From contig NZ_JBHUIY010000002.1 of assembly GCF_042683125.1 (NCBI RefSeq), positions 1 through 64,000 of the forward strand: a DNA stretch of 64,000 nt. The letters are read 5' to 3'. This stretch comes from Phaeospirillum tilakii (lineage in GTDB: Bacteria; Pseudomonadota; Alphaproteobacteria; Rhodospirillales; Magnetospirillaceae). A program made the position numbers and the translations under genes. The notes under the pieces were generated by a model, which ran no database searches, was not told where the DNA came from, and saw only the letters and a program-made list of their open reading frames with translations. Position 1 is the stretch's first letter. Each line of letters starts with the position of its first letter. Below, in pieces: positions 42,320 through 51,590 of the stretch.

Positions 42320-43231
42320 ATGGCCCCCCCCTCTCTGCTTCAGGGCGACATCCCGGTGCGCAGCTGGATCGACCGGTTGCCCCCCTCCTGGGGGCCCTAT
42401 TGCCGGCTGATGCGGCTCGACCGGCCGATCGGCACCTGGCTGCTGCTGTTCCCCTGCTGGTGGAGCACCGCGCTGGCGGCCGAACGCTGGCCCGATCTGT
42501 GGCTGTGCCTGCTGTTCGCGCTCGGCTCGGTGGTGATGCGCGGCGCCGGCTGCACCGTCAACGACTGGGCCGACCGCAATTTCGACGGCAAGGTCGCCCG
42601 CACCGCCACCCGGCCGATTCCCTCGGGCGCGGTCAGCCCGCGTCAGGTGCTGTGGTTCCTCGCCGCCCAGCTGCTGGTCGGGCTGCTGGTGCTGCTCCAG
42701 CTCAACTGGTTCGCCATCGGCGTCGGCGCCGCCTCGCTGCTGCTGGTGTTCCCCTATCCCTTCATGAAGCGGATCACCTATTGGCCGCAGGCCTGGCTGG
42801 GGCTGACCTTCAACTGGGGCGCCCTGGTCGGCTGGGCGGCGGTGCGCGGCGATCTCGACTGGCCGCCGCTGCTGCTCTATGTCGCCGGCCTGTTCTGGAC
42901 GCTGGGCTACGACACCATCTACGCCCACCAGGACAAGGAGGACGACGTCCTGGTCGGGGTCAAATCGACCGCGCTGGCGCTCGGGCGCCATACCGTGCCG
43001 GCGTTGTGGGGCTTCTATGGGCTGGCGCTGGCCCTGATCGCCGCCGCCGGCTGGACCGCCGGGCTGTCCTGGCCGTTCTGGCCGCTGCTGGCGGTCGCCG
43101 CCGCCCAGCTGGTGTGGCAGATCCGCACCGTCGATATCGACGATTCGCCCAACTGCCTGCTCCGGTTCAAGTCGAACCGCTGGTTCGGCTGGCTGCTGCT
43201 GCTCGCCATCGTCGCCGGGCGGGTGTGGTGA
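42320..43231 (+). CDS. ubiA: 4-hydroxybenzoate polyprenyltransferase
   Basis: Attaches the polyprenyl tail to 4-hydroxybenzoate in ubiquinone synthesis at the inner membrane. 303 residues with about eight helices. The first Asp-rich motif is CTVNDWADRNFDGKVARTAT and the second is LGYDTIYAHQDKEDD. Its stop overlaps the next gene's GTG (GTGA). ubiB and ubiE, later in the same pathway, are at 58526-60849. Confidence 0.94.
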   Translation: MAPPSLLQGDIPVRSWIDRLPPSWGPYCRLMRLDRPIGTWLLLFPCWWSTALAAERWPDLWLCLLFALGSVVMRGAGCTVNDWADRNFDGKVARTATRPIPSGAVSPRQVLWFLAAQLLVGLLVLLQLNWFAIGVGAASLLLVFPYPFMKRITYWPQAWLGLTFNWGALVGWAAVRGDLDWPPLLLYVAGLFWTLGYDTIYAHQDKEDDVLVGVKSTALALGRHTVPALWGFYGLALALIAAAGWTAGLSWPFWPLLAVAAAQLVWQIRTVDIDDSPNCLLRFKSNRWFGWLLLLAIVAGRVW

Positions 43232-43881
43232 GCGCGCCCGCCGATCCGGCCGCCTTCATCCGCGCCCACACCGCCCCGGCCAGTCCGCCCGCCTGCCCGG
43301 AGATCCGGCTGTGGAGCGGCGGCGCGGTCACCCCGCTGTGGGAGGCGACCGAGGCCTGGGCCGGGCGCAGCGGCCTCGCCCCGCCTTACTGGGCCTATTG
43401 CTGGGCCGGCGGTCAGGCGCTGACCCGCTGGCTGCTCGACCATCCCGAACAGGCGGCGGGGCGGCGGGTGCTCGATTTCGCCGCCGGCTGCGGCGTCAGC
43501 GCGATCGCCGCCGCCCGGCTCGGCGCCGCCCGGGTCGAGGCGGCCGAGATCGACCCGCTCGCCGCCGCCGCGATCGCCCTCAACGCTGACCTCAATCAGG
43601 TGGCGGTCGAGGTGGTGTGCGGCGATCTGGTCGGCGCGCCCTGCCGCTGGGATCTGGTGGTGGCCGGCGACGTCTGTTACGAGGCGGCGATGACCGGGCA
43701 CATCTGGCCCTGGCTGAAGCGGCTGGCCGCCGACGGCGCGACGGTGGTGATGGCCGATCCCGGCCGGGCCTATCTGCCCCGTCACGGCCTGCGCCGGCTG
43801 GCCGATTTCGAGGTCGAAACCAGCCTCGAACTGGAGGATCGGACCCGCCGCGCGGTCACCGTCTATACTCTGGCGGGATGA
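43228..43881 (+). CDS. Class I methyltransferase, ETFB lysine methyltransferase-like
   Basis: 217 residues. SAM site VLDFAAGCGVSAIAAARLG, acidic motif VEAAEIDPLAAAAI and post-motif LVVAGDVCYEAAM, the pattern of the METTL20/EtfB-KMT and PrmA-related group. PPYWAYCWAGGQAL near residue 52 is typical of that group. The start GTG overlaps the ubiA stop by 4 nt. The substrate (ETF beta subunit) is inferred by family only. Confidence 0.75.
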   Translation: MSAPADPAAFIRAHTAPASPPACPEIRLWSGGAVTPLWEATEAWAGRSGLAPPYWAYCWAGGQALTRWLLDHPEQAAGRRVLDFAAGCGVSAIAAARLGAARVEAAEIDPLAAAAIALNADLNQVAVEVVCGDLVGAPCRWDLVVAGDVCYEAAMTGHIWPWLKRLAADGATVVMADPGRAYLPRHGLRRLADFEVETSLELEDRTRRAVTVYTLAG

Positions 43882-43988
43882 AACCTGGAGCCCTTCTCCG
43901 GGCCGGCATTTTCCGCTATCCTCCCCGGCGGCCGCGGGCGAGTGGGTCGCCTGGGGGAACCAACAGATTGTTTTTCGGGGGATTCGAG

Positions 43989-44450
43989 ATGGCTGAAGCC
44001 GAGGCTACCGGACGGGAACTGCAGAGCGTGACCGAGACGCCCGCCTTGCCGGCGGAGAAGACGATCAACCTCGCTCAGGCCGACGTGCTCGACCTCAGCG
44101 GCCTCAAGGAAGAGCAGATCGCCGAGATCAAGCAGCAGCAGGCCGAGGGGATCGTCGCCGTTCAGGTCAAGGCGGCCGAGAAGAAGCTCGACGTCACCGC
44201 GCTCGACGCGGCGCTGACCTCCTTCACCGAACAGACCGCCCGCGCGGTCGAGGCCGGCACCCACGCCACCATCCAGCATTCCCAGACCAGCTCGATCGGC
44301 AAGACCGAGGTGGTGATCGGCAACACCGAACGCGCCGCCCAGGGCAAGGTGTCCTCGGCCAGCGATGCGTTGCAGAACAACAGCCTGACCATCATCGGCG
44401 TGATCGGCATCATCATCATCCTGCTGGCGGTGTTCGCCAAGGGCGGCTGA
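43989..44450 (+). CDS. Tail-anchored protein of unknown function
   Basis: 153 residues with a hydrophilic, helical, Gln/Glu/Ala-rich N-terminal part (EEQIAEIKQQQAEGIVAVQV...) and one C-terminal hydrophobic helix, LTIIGVIGIIIILLAVFAKG, so it should be anchored by its tail and face the cytoplasm. GGGGGA stands 6 nt before ATG 43989. An in-frame ATG at 43878 would add 37 residues with no better site. No family recognised. Confidence 0.7.
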   Translation: MAEAEATGRELQSVTETPALPAEKTINLAQADVLDLSGLKEEQIAEIKQQQAEGIVAVQVKAAEKKLDVTALDAALTSFTEQTARAVEAGTHATIQHSQTSSIGKTEVVIGNTERAAQGKVSSASDALQNNSLTIIGVIGIIIILLAVFAKGG

Positions 44451-44612
44451 GGCCGTCCGTCACGGTCCCAGGGCGCGCCGCGCGTCGCCGCCTCGCGGGG
44501 CGCGCCGCCCGCCCGGGGCCTCCCGACCTTTCCCGTACCGCGCTTGTTCCGCCGACGGCGCCCCCGACCGGGGCCGCGCCGTGAGTCCGGCGGGTTTCCC
44601 GCTGCCCCGGTC

Positions 44613-44640
44613 TTGTTTCTGGCCCAAAGTGCTATATCTT
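44613..44640 (+). promoter_or_regulatory. Candidate promoter of the small secreted protein gene
   Basis: TTGTTT (44613-44618), 16-nt spacer, TATCTT (44635-44640). From 44451 to 44612 I see only GC-rich DNA without a recognisable feature. Confidence 0.35.
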
Positions 44641-44696
44641 AAGTAAGGCCCGCAGCGGCGGGTCGCGGATCCCCCTCGGTTGGCACAGGTGCGGGC

Positions 44697-44996
44697 ATGA
44701 ACGGTCGCGGCAGCAGGCTTGGTCTGGTGGTGGCGGTGGTTTGCCTGTCGGCCGGCCCCGCCTGGGCGACGGACGGGGCGGCGGCTGCCCCGGTGCCGGC
44801 GGCCGGCGCGGTGCGGCTGGTCTATGGCGGCGACGAGATCTGTCTGGTCGATAGTGCTCCGCCGGCCCGCGCGTCGCGGCGGCCGGCGGTGTCGTGGCGC
44901 GATCCGGTGGTGCGGGTGCTGGCCGGGGCGGCGCCGCGCCGGCTGGCCCGCTGTTCCAGCCGGGTCGGGGCGATCCGCTGTCTCGGCGGCGGCTGA
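44697..44996 (+). CDS. Small secreted protein of unknown function
   Basis: 99 residues with a clear signal peptide (LGLVVAVVCLSAGPAWA, cleavage before TDG). The mature part is short and Arg/Ala-rich, with three Cys (one in DEICLVD, two in RCSSRVGAIRC). A promoter-like site lies upstream, but the ribosome binding site is weak. No homologue recognised, and a chance ORF cannot be excluded. Confidence 0.5.
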   Translation: MNGRGSRLGLVVAVVCLSAGPAWATDGAAAAPVPAAGAVRLVYGGDEICLVDSAPPARASRRPAVSWRDPVVRVLAGAAPRRLARCSSRVGAIRCLGGG

Positions 44997-45127
44997 CCGC
45001 CCGCATCCCGCCGGTCGGCAGGAAAAGGCCGGCGGGACAGAAAAGCCTGTTGATTCCCCCCGGCCGATTTGCTATCTCCCTCACTCCCCGGCGGCGGCAA
45101 GCCGGACGGGGAACACGCCAGGGTTTG

Positions 45128-45214
45128 CGGCCATGGCGGAATTGGTAGACGCGCAAGCTTGAGGTGCTTGTGGGGTAACTCCCGTGGAAGTTCGAGTCTT
45201 CTTGGCCGCACCAA
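45128..45214 (+). tRNA. tRNA-Leu (anticodon GAG)
   Basis: Acceptor GCGGCCA (45128-45134) pairs with TGGCCGC (45204-45210), followed by A and an encoded CCA (45212-45214). Anticodon stem CAAGC/GCTTG with loop TTGAGGT puts GAG at 45162-45164, reading CUC/CUU. A long variable arm, GTGGGGTAACTCCCG, and the T loop GTTCGAGTC fit a class II leucine tRNA. Confidence 0.95.
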
Positions 45215-45227
45215 GCGATGACACCAG

Positions 45228-45261
45228 GCCCGCCGGCCCCAACCGGCGGGCCTCGTCGTTT
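45228..45261 (+). terminator. Terminator after tRNA-Leu
   Basis: GGCCCGCCGG (45228-45237) pairs perfectly with CCGGCGGGCC (45243-45252), 5-nt loop, followed by TCGTCGTTT. Confidence 0.75.
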
Positions 45262-45302
45262 CCGGCCCCGGCATCCGTCAAATACCGCGAGGATACCGTG
45301 CG

Positions 45303-46001
45303 ATGGGGCTGAGCGAAGCCGAGATCCTGGCCCGGGTGCTGTATCGCGACCAGGACGTGATCGTGCTCGACAAGCCGGCCGGGCTCGCCGTCCATGCCGG
45401 GCCGGGCACCCCCGACCATCTCGAACTCTATCTCGGCCCGCTGGCGTTCGGCTGGGCGCGGCCGCCGCGCCTCGCCCACCGGCTCGACCGCGACACCTCG
45501 GGCTGCCTGATCCTCGGCCGCCACGACAAGGCGCTGAAGCGGCTGGGCCGGCTGTTCGAGGCCCACCGCATCGACAAGGTCTACTGGTCGCTGTGCCGGG
45601 GCGCGCCGCCGGCCGAGTCGGGCCGGGTCGAGGCCCCGCTGCTGAAACAGTCGCTGCCCGAGATCGGCTGGCGGGTGCGGGTCGATCCCGCCGGGCGGAG
45701 CGCGATCACCGACTGGCGGGTGCTGGGGCGGGGCGACGGCTTCGCCTGGGTCGAATGGCGGCCGCGCACCGGCCGCACCCACCAGATCCGCGCCCATGCC
45801 GCCCATCTCGGCTGCCCGCTGGTCGGCGACGCGGTGCATGGCGCCGATCCGGCCGAGCCGGGGCCGTTGCAGCTGCATGCCCGCGCCGTTTCGATCCCGC
45901 CGCTGGGGCCGAGCCGGCCGCCGATCGCGGTCGAGGCGCCGCCGCCGCCGCATCTGCACGCGGCGCTGGCCGCGTTGGGGTTGAACTCGTCCCTCCCTTG
46001 A
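45303..46001 (+). CDS. RluA-family pseudouridine synthase
   Basis: 232 residues. The catalytic Asp motif is HRLDRDTSGCLIL, with the N-terminal VIVLDKPAGLAVHAG and the C-terminal RTGRTHQIRAHAAHLG of the RluA/RluC/RluD group. No N-terminal S4 domain. The short size and single-domain layout fit an RluA- or TruC-like enzyme for rRNA or tRNA. GAGGA precedes ATG 45303. Confidence 0.88.
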   Translation: MGLSEAEILARVLYRDQDVIVLDKPAGLAVHAGPGTPDHLELYLGPLAFGWARPPRLAHRLDRDTSGCLILGRHDKALKRLGRLFEAHRIDKVYWSLCRGAPPAESGRVEAPLLKQSLPEIGWRVRVDPAGRSAITDWRVLGRGDGFAWVEWRPRTGRTHQIRAHAAHLGCPLVGDAVHGADPAEPGPLQLHARAVSIPPLGPSRPPIAVEAPPPPHLHAALAALGLNSSLP

Positions 46002-46054
46002 CAGCGCCGCCCGCCGGGCGGACTCTGCGCGGCGACTTGGGGAGCGCACATCCG

Positions 46055-46912
46055 ATGGCTTATCTCGACCACATCGCCGCCTGCAACCGCCACGATCTGT
46101 CGCGGTTCCGGCCGTTCGTCATCGACGGCACGGGGGTGGGATGGGTCCGGCACGACGTCGCCCACCGTCTCGCCCCCTATCCCGAGGTGTTCCGGGTCGG
46201 CCGCGACGCGGTGACGCTGCATCCGCTGCTGACCTCTCCGCAGGCGCGCACCGAGGCGGTCGGCGGGGTGGCGCTCGACCTGCACCGGGCCTGGGGCACC
46301 CCGGCGCCGCGCGGCGAGATGTACCGCGTCGCCGGCCGGTTCGGCGCCCCGCCGCTGATGGACATCGACCGGGGCGTGGTCAGCCTGTTCGGCATCCGCG
46401 CCTATGGCATCCACGTCAACGGGCTGGTGCGCCGGCCCGACGGCGATCATCTGTGGATCGCCCGCCGCTCGCCCGACAAGAGCGTCGCCCCCGGCGCGCT
46501 CGACAACATGGTGGCCGGCGGCCAGCCCGGGGCGCTGTCGCTGGCCGACAACCTGCTGAAAGAAGCGGCGGAGGAGGCCGACATCCCCGCCGCGCTGGCC
46601 GCCACCGCCCGCCCGGTGGGCGCGATCGCCTATTGCATGGAAGACGAGTGGGGCCTCAAGCCCGACGTGATGTTCTGCTACGACCTCGCGGTGCCCGAGG
46701 ATTTCGTGCCGCGCAACACCGACGGCGAGATCGACCGCTTCACCCTGATGCCGGTGGCCGAGGTGGCCCGGCTGGTGCGCGACACCACCCGGTTCAAGTT
46801 CAACGTCAATCTGGTGATCCTCGATTTCCTGATCCGCCACGGCCATCTGTCGCCCGACCGCGAGCCCGACTACCTCGATCTGGTCGCCGGGCTGCGGCGC
46901 GGGGTCCGATAA
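46055..46912 (+). CDS. NUDIX hydrolase with N-terminal DUF4743
   Basis: 285 residues. The N-terminal half is DUF4743 (ACNRHDLSRFRPFVIDG..., FGIRAYGIHVNGLV). The NUDIX box, GGQPGALSLADNLLKEAAEE, keeps the metal-binding KEAAEEADI end. Relatives resemble fungal and plant TPK-associated NUDIX proteins that act on damaged thiamine diphosphates. That substrate is from family knowledge only. ATG 46055 is chosen; the frame is open upstream over rluA but is not coding there. Confidence 0.82.
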   Translation: MAYLDHIAACNRHDLSRFRPFVIDGTGVGWVRHDVAHRLAPYPEVFRVGRDAVTLHPLLTSPQARTEAVGGVALDLHRAWGTPAPRGEMYRVAGRFGAPPLMDIDRGVVSLFGIRAYGIHVNGLVRRPDGDHLWIARRSPDKSVAPGALDNMVAGGQPGALSLADNLLKEAAEEADIPAALAATARPVGAIAYCMEDEWGLKPDVMFCYDLAVPEDFVPRNTDGEIDRFTLMPVAEVARLVRDTTRFKFNVNLVILDFLIRHGHLSPDREPDYLDLVAGLRRGVR

Positions 46913-47132
46913 CGCCCGGGCCCCGATTCGCGCGGATGGTTCGCGCCTCGGCGGCGTGACGAATTATTCTTCCGCCGCGTCGCTGTTTGGGCAAGTATTC
47001 TTACCGCCCGTTCGGGTTGACTGAGCCACCCAAAATCATTGCTCGGACCCGCGCGCGGGTCTATGGTCGCCACTCTTTTCGGCGGCGCCACGGCGGGCTG
47101 CGGCCGGTTCAAGTCAGGGAGATAGGGATCAG

Positions 47133-48977
47133 ATGAGCGGACCAGGGATTCCCGGCGGAAAGACCACCAACAGCAAACTGCTGGGCTGGATCGAGGAGGT
47201 GGCCGCGCTGTGCCGGCCCGACAATATCTATATCTGCGACGGTTCCCAGGCCGAATATGATGCGCTGTGCGAGAAGATGATCGCCAGCGGGACGATGATT
47301 CGGCTCAATCCGGCGCTGCGTCCCAATTCCTACCTGTGCCGATCCGACCCCCGAGACGTCGCCCGGGTGGAAGACCGAACTTTCATCTGCTCGATCAACC
47401 GCAACGATGCCGGCCCGACCAACAATTGGGTCGAGCCGAAGGAAATGAAGGCGCGGATGCGCGCCCTCTATGACGGCTGCATGCAGGGCCGCACCCTCTA
47501 TGTCGTGCCGTTCTCGATGGGCCCGCTCGGCTCGAACATCGCCCATATCGGCGTCGAGCTGACCGACAGCCCCTATGTCGCCGCCAACATGCGGATCATG
47601 ACCCGCATGGGCCAGAAGGTGCTCGACCTGCTGGGCGAGACCGGTGATTTCGTCCAGTGCCTGCACTCGGTCGGCAAGCCGCTGGCCAAGGGCGAGCAGG
47701 ACGTGGTGTGGCCGTGCAACCCGGACAACATCCACATCACCCACTTCCCGGAAGAGCGCAAGATCTGGTCGTTCGGCTCGGGCTACGGCGGCAACGCCCT
47801 GCTCGGCAAGAAGTGCTTCGCCCTGCGCATCGCCTCGGCGATGGCCCATGACGAGGGCTGGCTGGCCGAGCACATGCTGATCGTCGGCGTCGAGAGCCCG
47901 AAGGGCGAGAAGACCTATGTCGCCGCCGCCTTCCCGTCGGCCTGCGGCAAGACCAACTTCGCGATGATGGTCCCGCCCGCCGGCTTCGAGGGCTGGAAGA
48001 TCTGGACCGTCGGCGACGACATCGCCTGGATCAAGCCCGGCCCCGACGGCCGCTTCCATGCGATCAATCCCGAGGCCGGCTTCTTCGGCGTCGCCCCCGG
48101 CACCGGGGCCAAGACCAATCCGTCGGCGATCGCCGCCTGCGCCGCCAACACCATCTTCACCAACGTCGCCCTGACCGACGAGGGTGACGTGTGGTGGGAA
48201 GGCCTGACCGACGACAAGCCGGCCCACCTGATCGACTGGAAGGGCAACGACTGGACCCCGGACAGCGCCACCCCGGCGGCCCATCCCAACGCCCGCTTCA
48301 CCGCCCCGGTCAGCCAGTGCCCGAGCGTCGATCCCGATTGGGAGAACCCGGCCGGCGTGCCGATCTCGGCCTTCATCGTCGGCGGCCGCCTGTCGAAGAA
48401 CGCGCCGCTGGTGGTGCAGTCGTTCAACTGGGCCCACGGCGTCTATCTCGGCGCCACCATGGGGTCCGAAGCCACCGCCGCGGCGGTCGGTCAGGCGGCG
48501 ATCCGGCGCGATCCCTTCGCCATGCTGCCGTTCTGCGGCTACAACATGGCCGATTACTTCAATCATTGGCTCAACATGGGCCGCGCCGTCAGCAACCCGC
48601 CGCCGATCTTCCGGGTCAACTGGTTCCGCAAGAACGCCGAGGGCAAGTTCATGTGGCCGGGCTATGGCCAGAACATGCGGGTGCTGAAGTGGATCGTCGA
48701 TCGGGTCCATGGCCGCGCCAACGGGGCGGAATCCCCGATCGGCGTGGTGCCGACCTACCACGACATCGAATGGGCCGGCCTCGATTATCCGGCCGAGACC
48801 TTCAAGGAACTGATGAAGATCGATCGCGAGGCCGGTGTCGCCGACGCGCGCAGCCAGGAGGACCTGTTCGACAAGTTCCTCGACCGCGTGCCGAAGGAGA
48901 TGCTGTTCGAGCGCGAGATGCTGAAGTCCCGCCTGTGGCGGGCGCCGGCGGTGTGGGAGCTGGCCAGCGAGATCTGA
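47133..48977 (+). CDS. pckG: Phosphoenolpyruvate carboxykinase (GTP)
   Basis: Converts oxaloacetate and GTP to PEP in gluconeogenesis, working with fbp. 614 residues, GTP type: P-loop AFPSACGKTNFAMM, IWTVGDDIAWIKPG, FAMLPFCGYNMADYFNHWLN and RSDPRDVARVEDRTFICS. Many alphaproteobacteria carry the unrelated ATP type. A GGGA lies upstream of ATG 47133. From 46913 to 47132 there is AT-richer DNA likely holding the promoter, but I find no convincing -35/-10 pair. Confidence 0.95.
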   Translation: MSGPGIPGGKTTNSKLLGWIEEVAALCRPDNIYICDGSQAEYDALCEKMIASGTMIRLNPALRPNSYLCRSDPRDVARVEDRTFICSINRNDAGPTNNWVEPKEMKARMRALYDGCMQGRTLYVVPFSMGPLGSNIAHIGVELTDSPYVAANMRIMTRMGQKVLDLLGETGDFVQCLHSVGKPLAKGEQDVVWPCNPDNIHITHFPEERKIWSFGSGYGGNALLGKKCFALRIASAMAHDEGWLAEHMLIVGVESPKGEKTYVAAAFPSACGKTNFAMMVPPAGFEGWKIWTVGDDIAWIKPGPDGRFHAINPEAGFFGVAPGTGAKTNPSAIAACAANTIFTNVALTDEGDVWWEGLTDDKPAHLIDWKGNDWTPDSATPAAHPNARFTAPVSQCPSVDPDWENPAGVPISAFIVGGRLSKNAPLVVQSFNWAHGVYLGATMGSEATAAAVGQAAIRRDPFAMLPFCGYNMADYFNHWLNMGRAVSNPPPIFRVNWFRKNAEGKFMWPGYGQNMRVLKWIVDRVHGRANGAESPIGVVPTYHDIEWAGLDYPAETFKELMKIDREAGVADARSQEDLFDKFLDRVPKEMLFEREMLKSRLWRAPAVWELASEI

Positions 48978-49004
48978 TCGCCGCGCCGGTCGTGGTGTGA
49001 CGAT

Positions 49005-49033
49005 GGGCCGGGGGCGTCTGCCTCCGGCCCTTT
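49005..49033 (+). terminator. Terminator of pckG
   Basis: GGGCCGG...CCGGCCC (49005-49030) with an inner GC pair, followed by TTTCGTCG. Confidence 0.55.
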
Positions 49034-49163
49034 CGTCGTGTGGGGCGCGGCCGGAGGGAGGCCTTTCCGTCCCGCGCGATCGTGCCAATATATCGGCCGT
49101 GTGGTGAACACGGCCCGCGTCGGGCGGTGGTCGCCGCCGGGACGCGGCAGGGAGGCGGTACGG

Positions 49164-49697
49164 GTGGACTTTCTTTCCCCGAAACACGGGTGCGACCCGG
49201 CTGCCGCGGTCGATTGCGGCGACCTCGGCATCCATATCGACCGCCAGGGCCGCTGGTTCTATCACGGCTCGCCGATCGCCCGGCGCGAGATGGTCTGCCT
49301 GTTCGCCTCGATGCTGTGCCGCGACGCCGACGGCTCCTATCTGCTGGTGGCGCCGGGCGAGGTCGGGCGGATCGAGGTCGAGGACGTGCCCTTCCTCGCC
49401 GTCGAGATGTTCGTCGGCGGGGCCGGGCGCGAGCAGATCCTGTCGTTCCGCACCAATGTCGATGCCCTGGTGACGCTCGACGCCGATCATCCGCTGCGTC
49501 TGGCCGGCGGCGGCGAGGCCGAGGCCCCCGCCCCCTATCTGCGGCTGGAGGGGGGATTGGAGGCGCGCCTGACCCGATCGGTGTACTATGACCTGGTCGC
49601 GCGGGGGTGGGAGGAAGAGCGGGATGGTGAAAAGGTTTATGGCGTATGGAGCAGCGGCGTGTTCTTTCCCCTGGGGCGGCTGACCCCGTCCGAATGA
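49164..49697 (+). CDS. DUF1285 family protein
   Basis: 177 residues matching DUF1285: DLGIHIDRQGRWFYHGSPIA, REMVCLFASMLCRDADGSYL, VEDVPFLAVEM and VYYDLVARGWEEERDGEKVY. Function unknown; the family regularly precedes a NUDIX and a CCA-adding gene in alphaproteobacteria, as here. GTG 49164 is chosen, with GGGAGG 8 nt upstream. Its stop overlaps the next start (ATGA). Confidence 0.85.
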   Translation: MDFLSPKHGCDPAAAVDCGDLGIHIDRQGRWFYHGSPIARREMVCLFASMLCRDADGSYLLVAPGEVGRIEVEDVPFLAVEMFVGGAGREQILSFRTNVDALVTLDADHPLRLAGGGEAEAPAPYLRLEGGLEARLTRSVYYDLVARGWEEERDGEKVYGVWSSGVFFPLGRLTPSE

Positions 49698-50290
49698 GCG
49701 TCGAAACGATCGCCCGGCGGCTGGCCGCCCGTCCGCCCGGCGGGCTGCGCCGCACCTCTCCCAGCGATGACGATGACCTCGCGGCGATGGTGCCGGCGGC
49801 GGTGCTGCTGCCGCTGATCGACCATCCCGGGGCGATGACGGTGCTGCTGACCCGGCGCACCGCCCATCTTGCCCATCATCCCGGCCAGATCAGCTTTCCC
49901 GGTGGCCGGCTCGAACCCGAGGATGACGGCGACGCGGTGACCTGCGCCCTGCGCGAGACCTGCGAGGAGGTCGGGCTACCGCCCGGCCGGGTGCGGGTGC
50001 TGGGCCGGCTCGATCCGCTTGCCACCGGCACCGGCTTCCTGATCCAGCCGGTGGTCGGGCTGGTGCGGCCGCCGGTCGCCTTCACCCCCGATCCGTTCGA
50101 GGTGGCCGACCTGATCGAACTGCCGCTGGCCTTCGCCCTCGACCCCGCCAACCATCAGGGCCTGACGGTCGAGCGCGAGGGGCGGCTGTGGTCGGGCTGG
50201 CGGCTGGCCTGGGGCGACGCGGTGATCTGGGGCGCCACCGCCGCGATGCTGGTCAACCTGTCCGAGGTGCTGCTCGATGGCCCCGCCTGA
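49694..50290 (+). CDS. CoA pyrophosphatase-type NUDIX hydrolase
   Basis: 198 residues. HHPGQISFPGGRLEPEDD joins the CoA-type signature (the segment before and including GG) to the NUDIX box ending ALRETCEEVGL. Likely cleaves CoA or acyl-CoA to phosphopantetheine and 3',5'-ADP. Overlaps DUF1285 by 4 nt and the CCA gene by 14 nt, so the three are one unit. Confidence 0.87.
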   Translation: MSVETIARRLAARPPGGLRRTSPSDDDDLAAMVPAAVLLPLIDHPGAMTVLLTRRTAHLAHHPGQISFPGGRLEPEDDGDAVTCALRETCEEVGLPPGRVRVLGRLDPLATGTGFLIQPVVGLVRPPVAFTPDPFEVADLIELPLAFALDPANHQGLTVEREGRLWSGWRLAWGDAVIWGATAAMLVNLSEVLLDGPA

Positions 50291-51587
50291 GCCGGGCGGC
50301 GGCGGCCTCCATCGCCGCCCGGGCGATCCGGTCGGGCAATTGCCGCCCCAGCCCTGGCGCGACGCCGCGCCGACCCGGGCGGTGCTGGCGGCGCTGACCG
50401 CCGGCGGGGCCGAGGTCCGCTTCGTCGGCGGCTGCGTGCGCGACGCGGTGTGCCGCCGGCCGGTGCGCGACATCGACCTCGCCACCCCCGAGCCGCCGGA
50501 ACGGGTGCTGGAGCGCCTCGCCGCCGCCGGGCTGCGCGGCATTCCCACCGGCCTCGCCCACGGCACCGTCACCGCCGTGGTCGGGGGGGCGCGGTTCGAG
50601 ATCACCACCCTGCGCCGCGACGTCGAGACCGACGGCCGCCATGCCAAGGTCGTCTTCACCGACGATTGGGTCGCCGACGCCGCCCGGCGCGATTTCACCA
50701 TCAACGCCCTGTCGGCCGATCCCGCCGGGCGGATCTACGATCCGTTCGACGGGCTGGCCGATCTCGGCGCTGGCCGGGTCCGCTTCGTCGGCCTGCCGGC
50801 GCGGCGGATCGAGGAGGACGCGCTCAGGCTGCTGCGCTTCTTCCGCTTCCATGCCTGGTTCGGCCGGGGCGATGCCTGCGATCGCGACGCCGTGGCCGCC
50901 TGCCGCCGCTTCGCCCCCAGCCTGGTCCCCCTGTCGGGCGAGCGGATCGCCGCCGAACTGCTGCGGTTGTTGCAGGCCGACGATCCCGCCACCACCCTGA
51001 TGGTGATGCTGGCCAACGGCGTGCTGGCGCCGATCCTGCCCGAGATCCACGACATCCCCCGCCTGCGCCAGCTCTCCTGGCTGGAGTGTCGCGGTCTGGC
51101 CCGGCCCGAGATCCGCCCCGACCCGCTGCGCCGTCTCGCCGCCCTGCTCGGGCCCGACCCGGCCGCCGCCGCTGCCGTCGCGGCGCGGCTGCGGCTGTCG
51201 GCGGCCGACCGCGACCGCCTCGCCGCCCTCGCCGCCGCCGAGCCGGTGCTTCTTCCCTCGCTGTCCGCCGTCGCCTTCCGCCGCCTGCTGCACCGCCACG
51301 GCGCCTCGCGCCTGCGCGACCGGACCCTGCTGGCCTGGGCGGCGTGGCGCAACGGCCGGCTGCGGCTCGATCCGGCCGACACCGCCGCCTGGATCGCTCT
51401 GCTCGATCTCGCCAGCCAGTGGGAGCCGGTCGCCCTGCCGGTGCGCGGCGCCGACCTGCTGGCGCTGGGGCTGACGCCCGGCCCGGCGGTGGGACGGCTG
51501 CTGGCCGAGCTGGAGGGATGGTGGGCGGAACGGGATTTTCGTCCCGACCGCGCTGCCTGTCTGGCCGAGGCGCAGGCTCGGCTGTAG
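50277..51587 (+). CDS. cca: CCA tRNA nucleotidyltransferase
   Basis: Adds or repairs the 3' CCA of tRNAs. 436 residues. Nucleotidyltransferase motif VRFVGGCVRDAVCRRPVRDI with the metal-binding DIDLATPE, then RRDFTINALSAD, DGLADLGAGRVRFVG and ARRIEEDALRLLRFFRF. The helical C-terminus carries Arg-rich tRNA-binding elements. ATG 50277 lies within the end of the NUDIX gene. The family cannot be split into poly(A) polymerase and CCA enzyme with full certainty, but context and motifs favour CCA. Confidence 0.92.
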   Translation: MAPPEPGGGGLHRRPGDPVGQLPPQPWRDAAPTRAVLAALTAGGAEVRFVGGCVRDAVCRRPVRDIDLATPEPPERVLERLAAAGLRGIPTGLAHGTVTAVVGGARFEITTLRRDVETDGRHAKVVFTDDWVADAARRDFTINALSADPAGRIYDPFDGLADLGAGRVRFVGLPARRIEEDALRLLRFFRFHAWFGRGDACDRDAVAACRRFAPSLVPLSGERIAAELLRLLQADDPATTLMVMLANGVLAPILPEIHDIPRLRQLSWLECRGLARPEIRPDPLRRLAALLGPDPAAAAAVAARLRLSAADRDRLAALAAAEPVLLPSLSAVAFRRLLHRHGASRLRDRTLLAWAAWRNGRLRLDPADTAAWIALLDLASQWEPVALPVRGADLLALGLTPGPAVGRLLAELEGWWAERDFRPDRAACLAEAQARL

Positions 51588-51590
51588 CCG

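Noticed and set aside
47109..49490. A 793-codon minus frame opposite pckG
   Set aside because: Low-complexity antisense shadow of a well-supported PEP carboxykinase.
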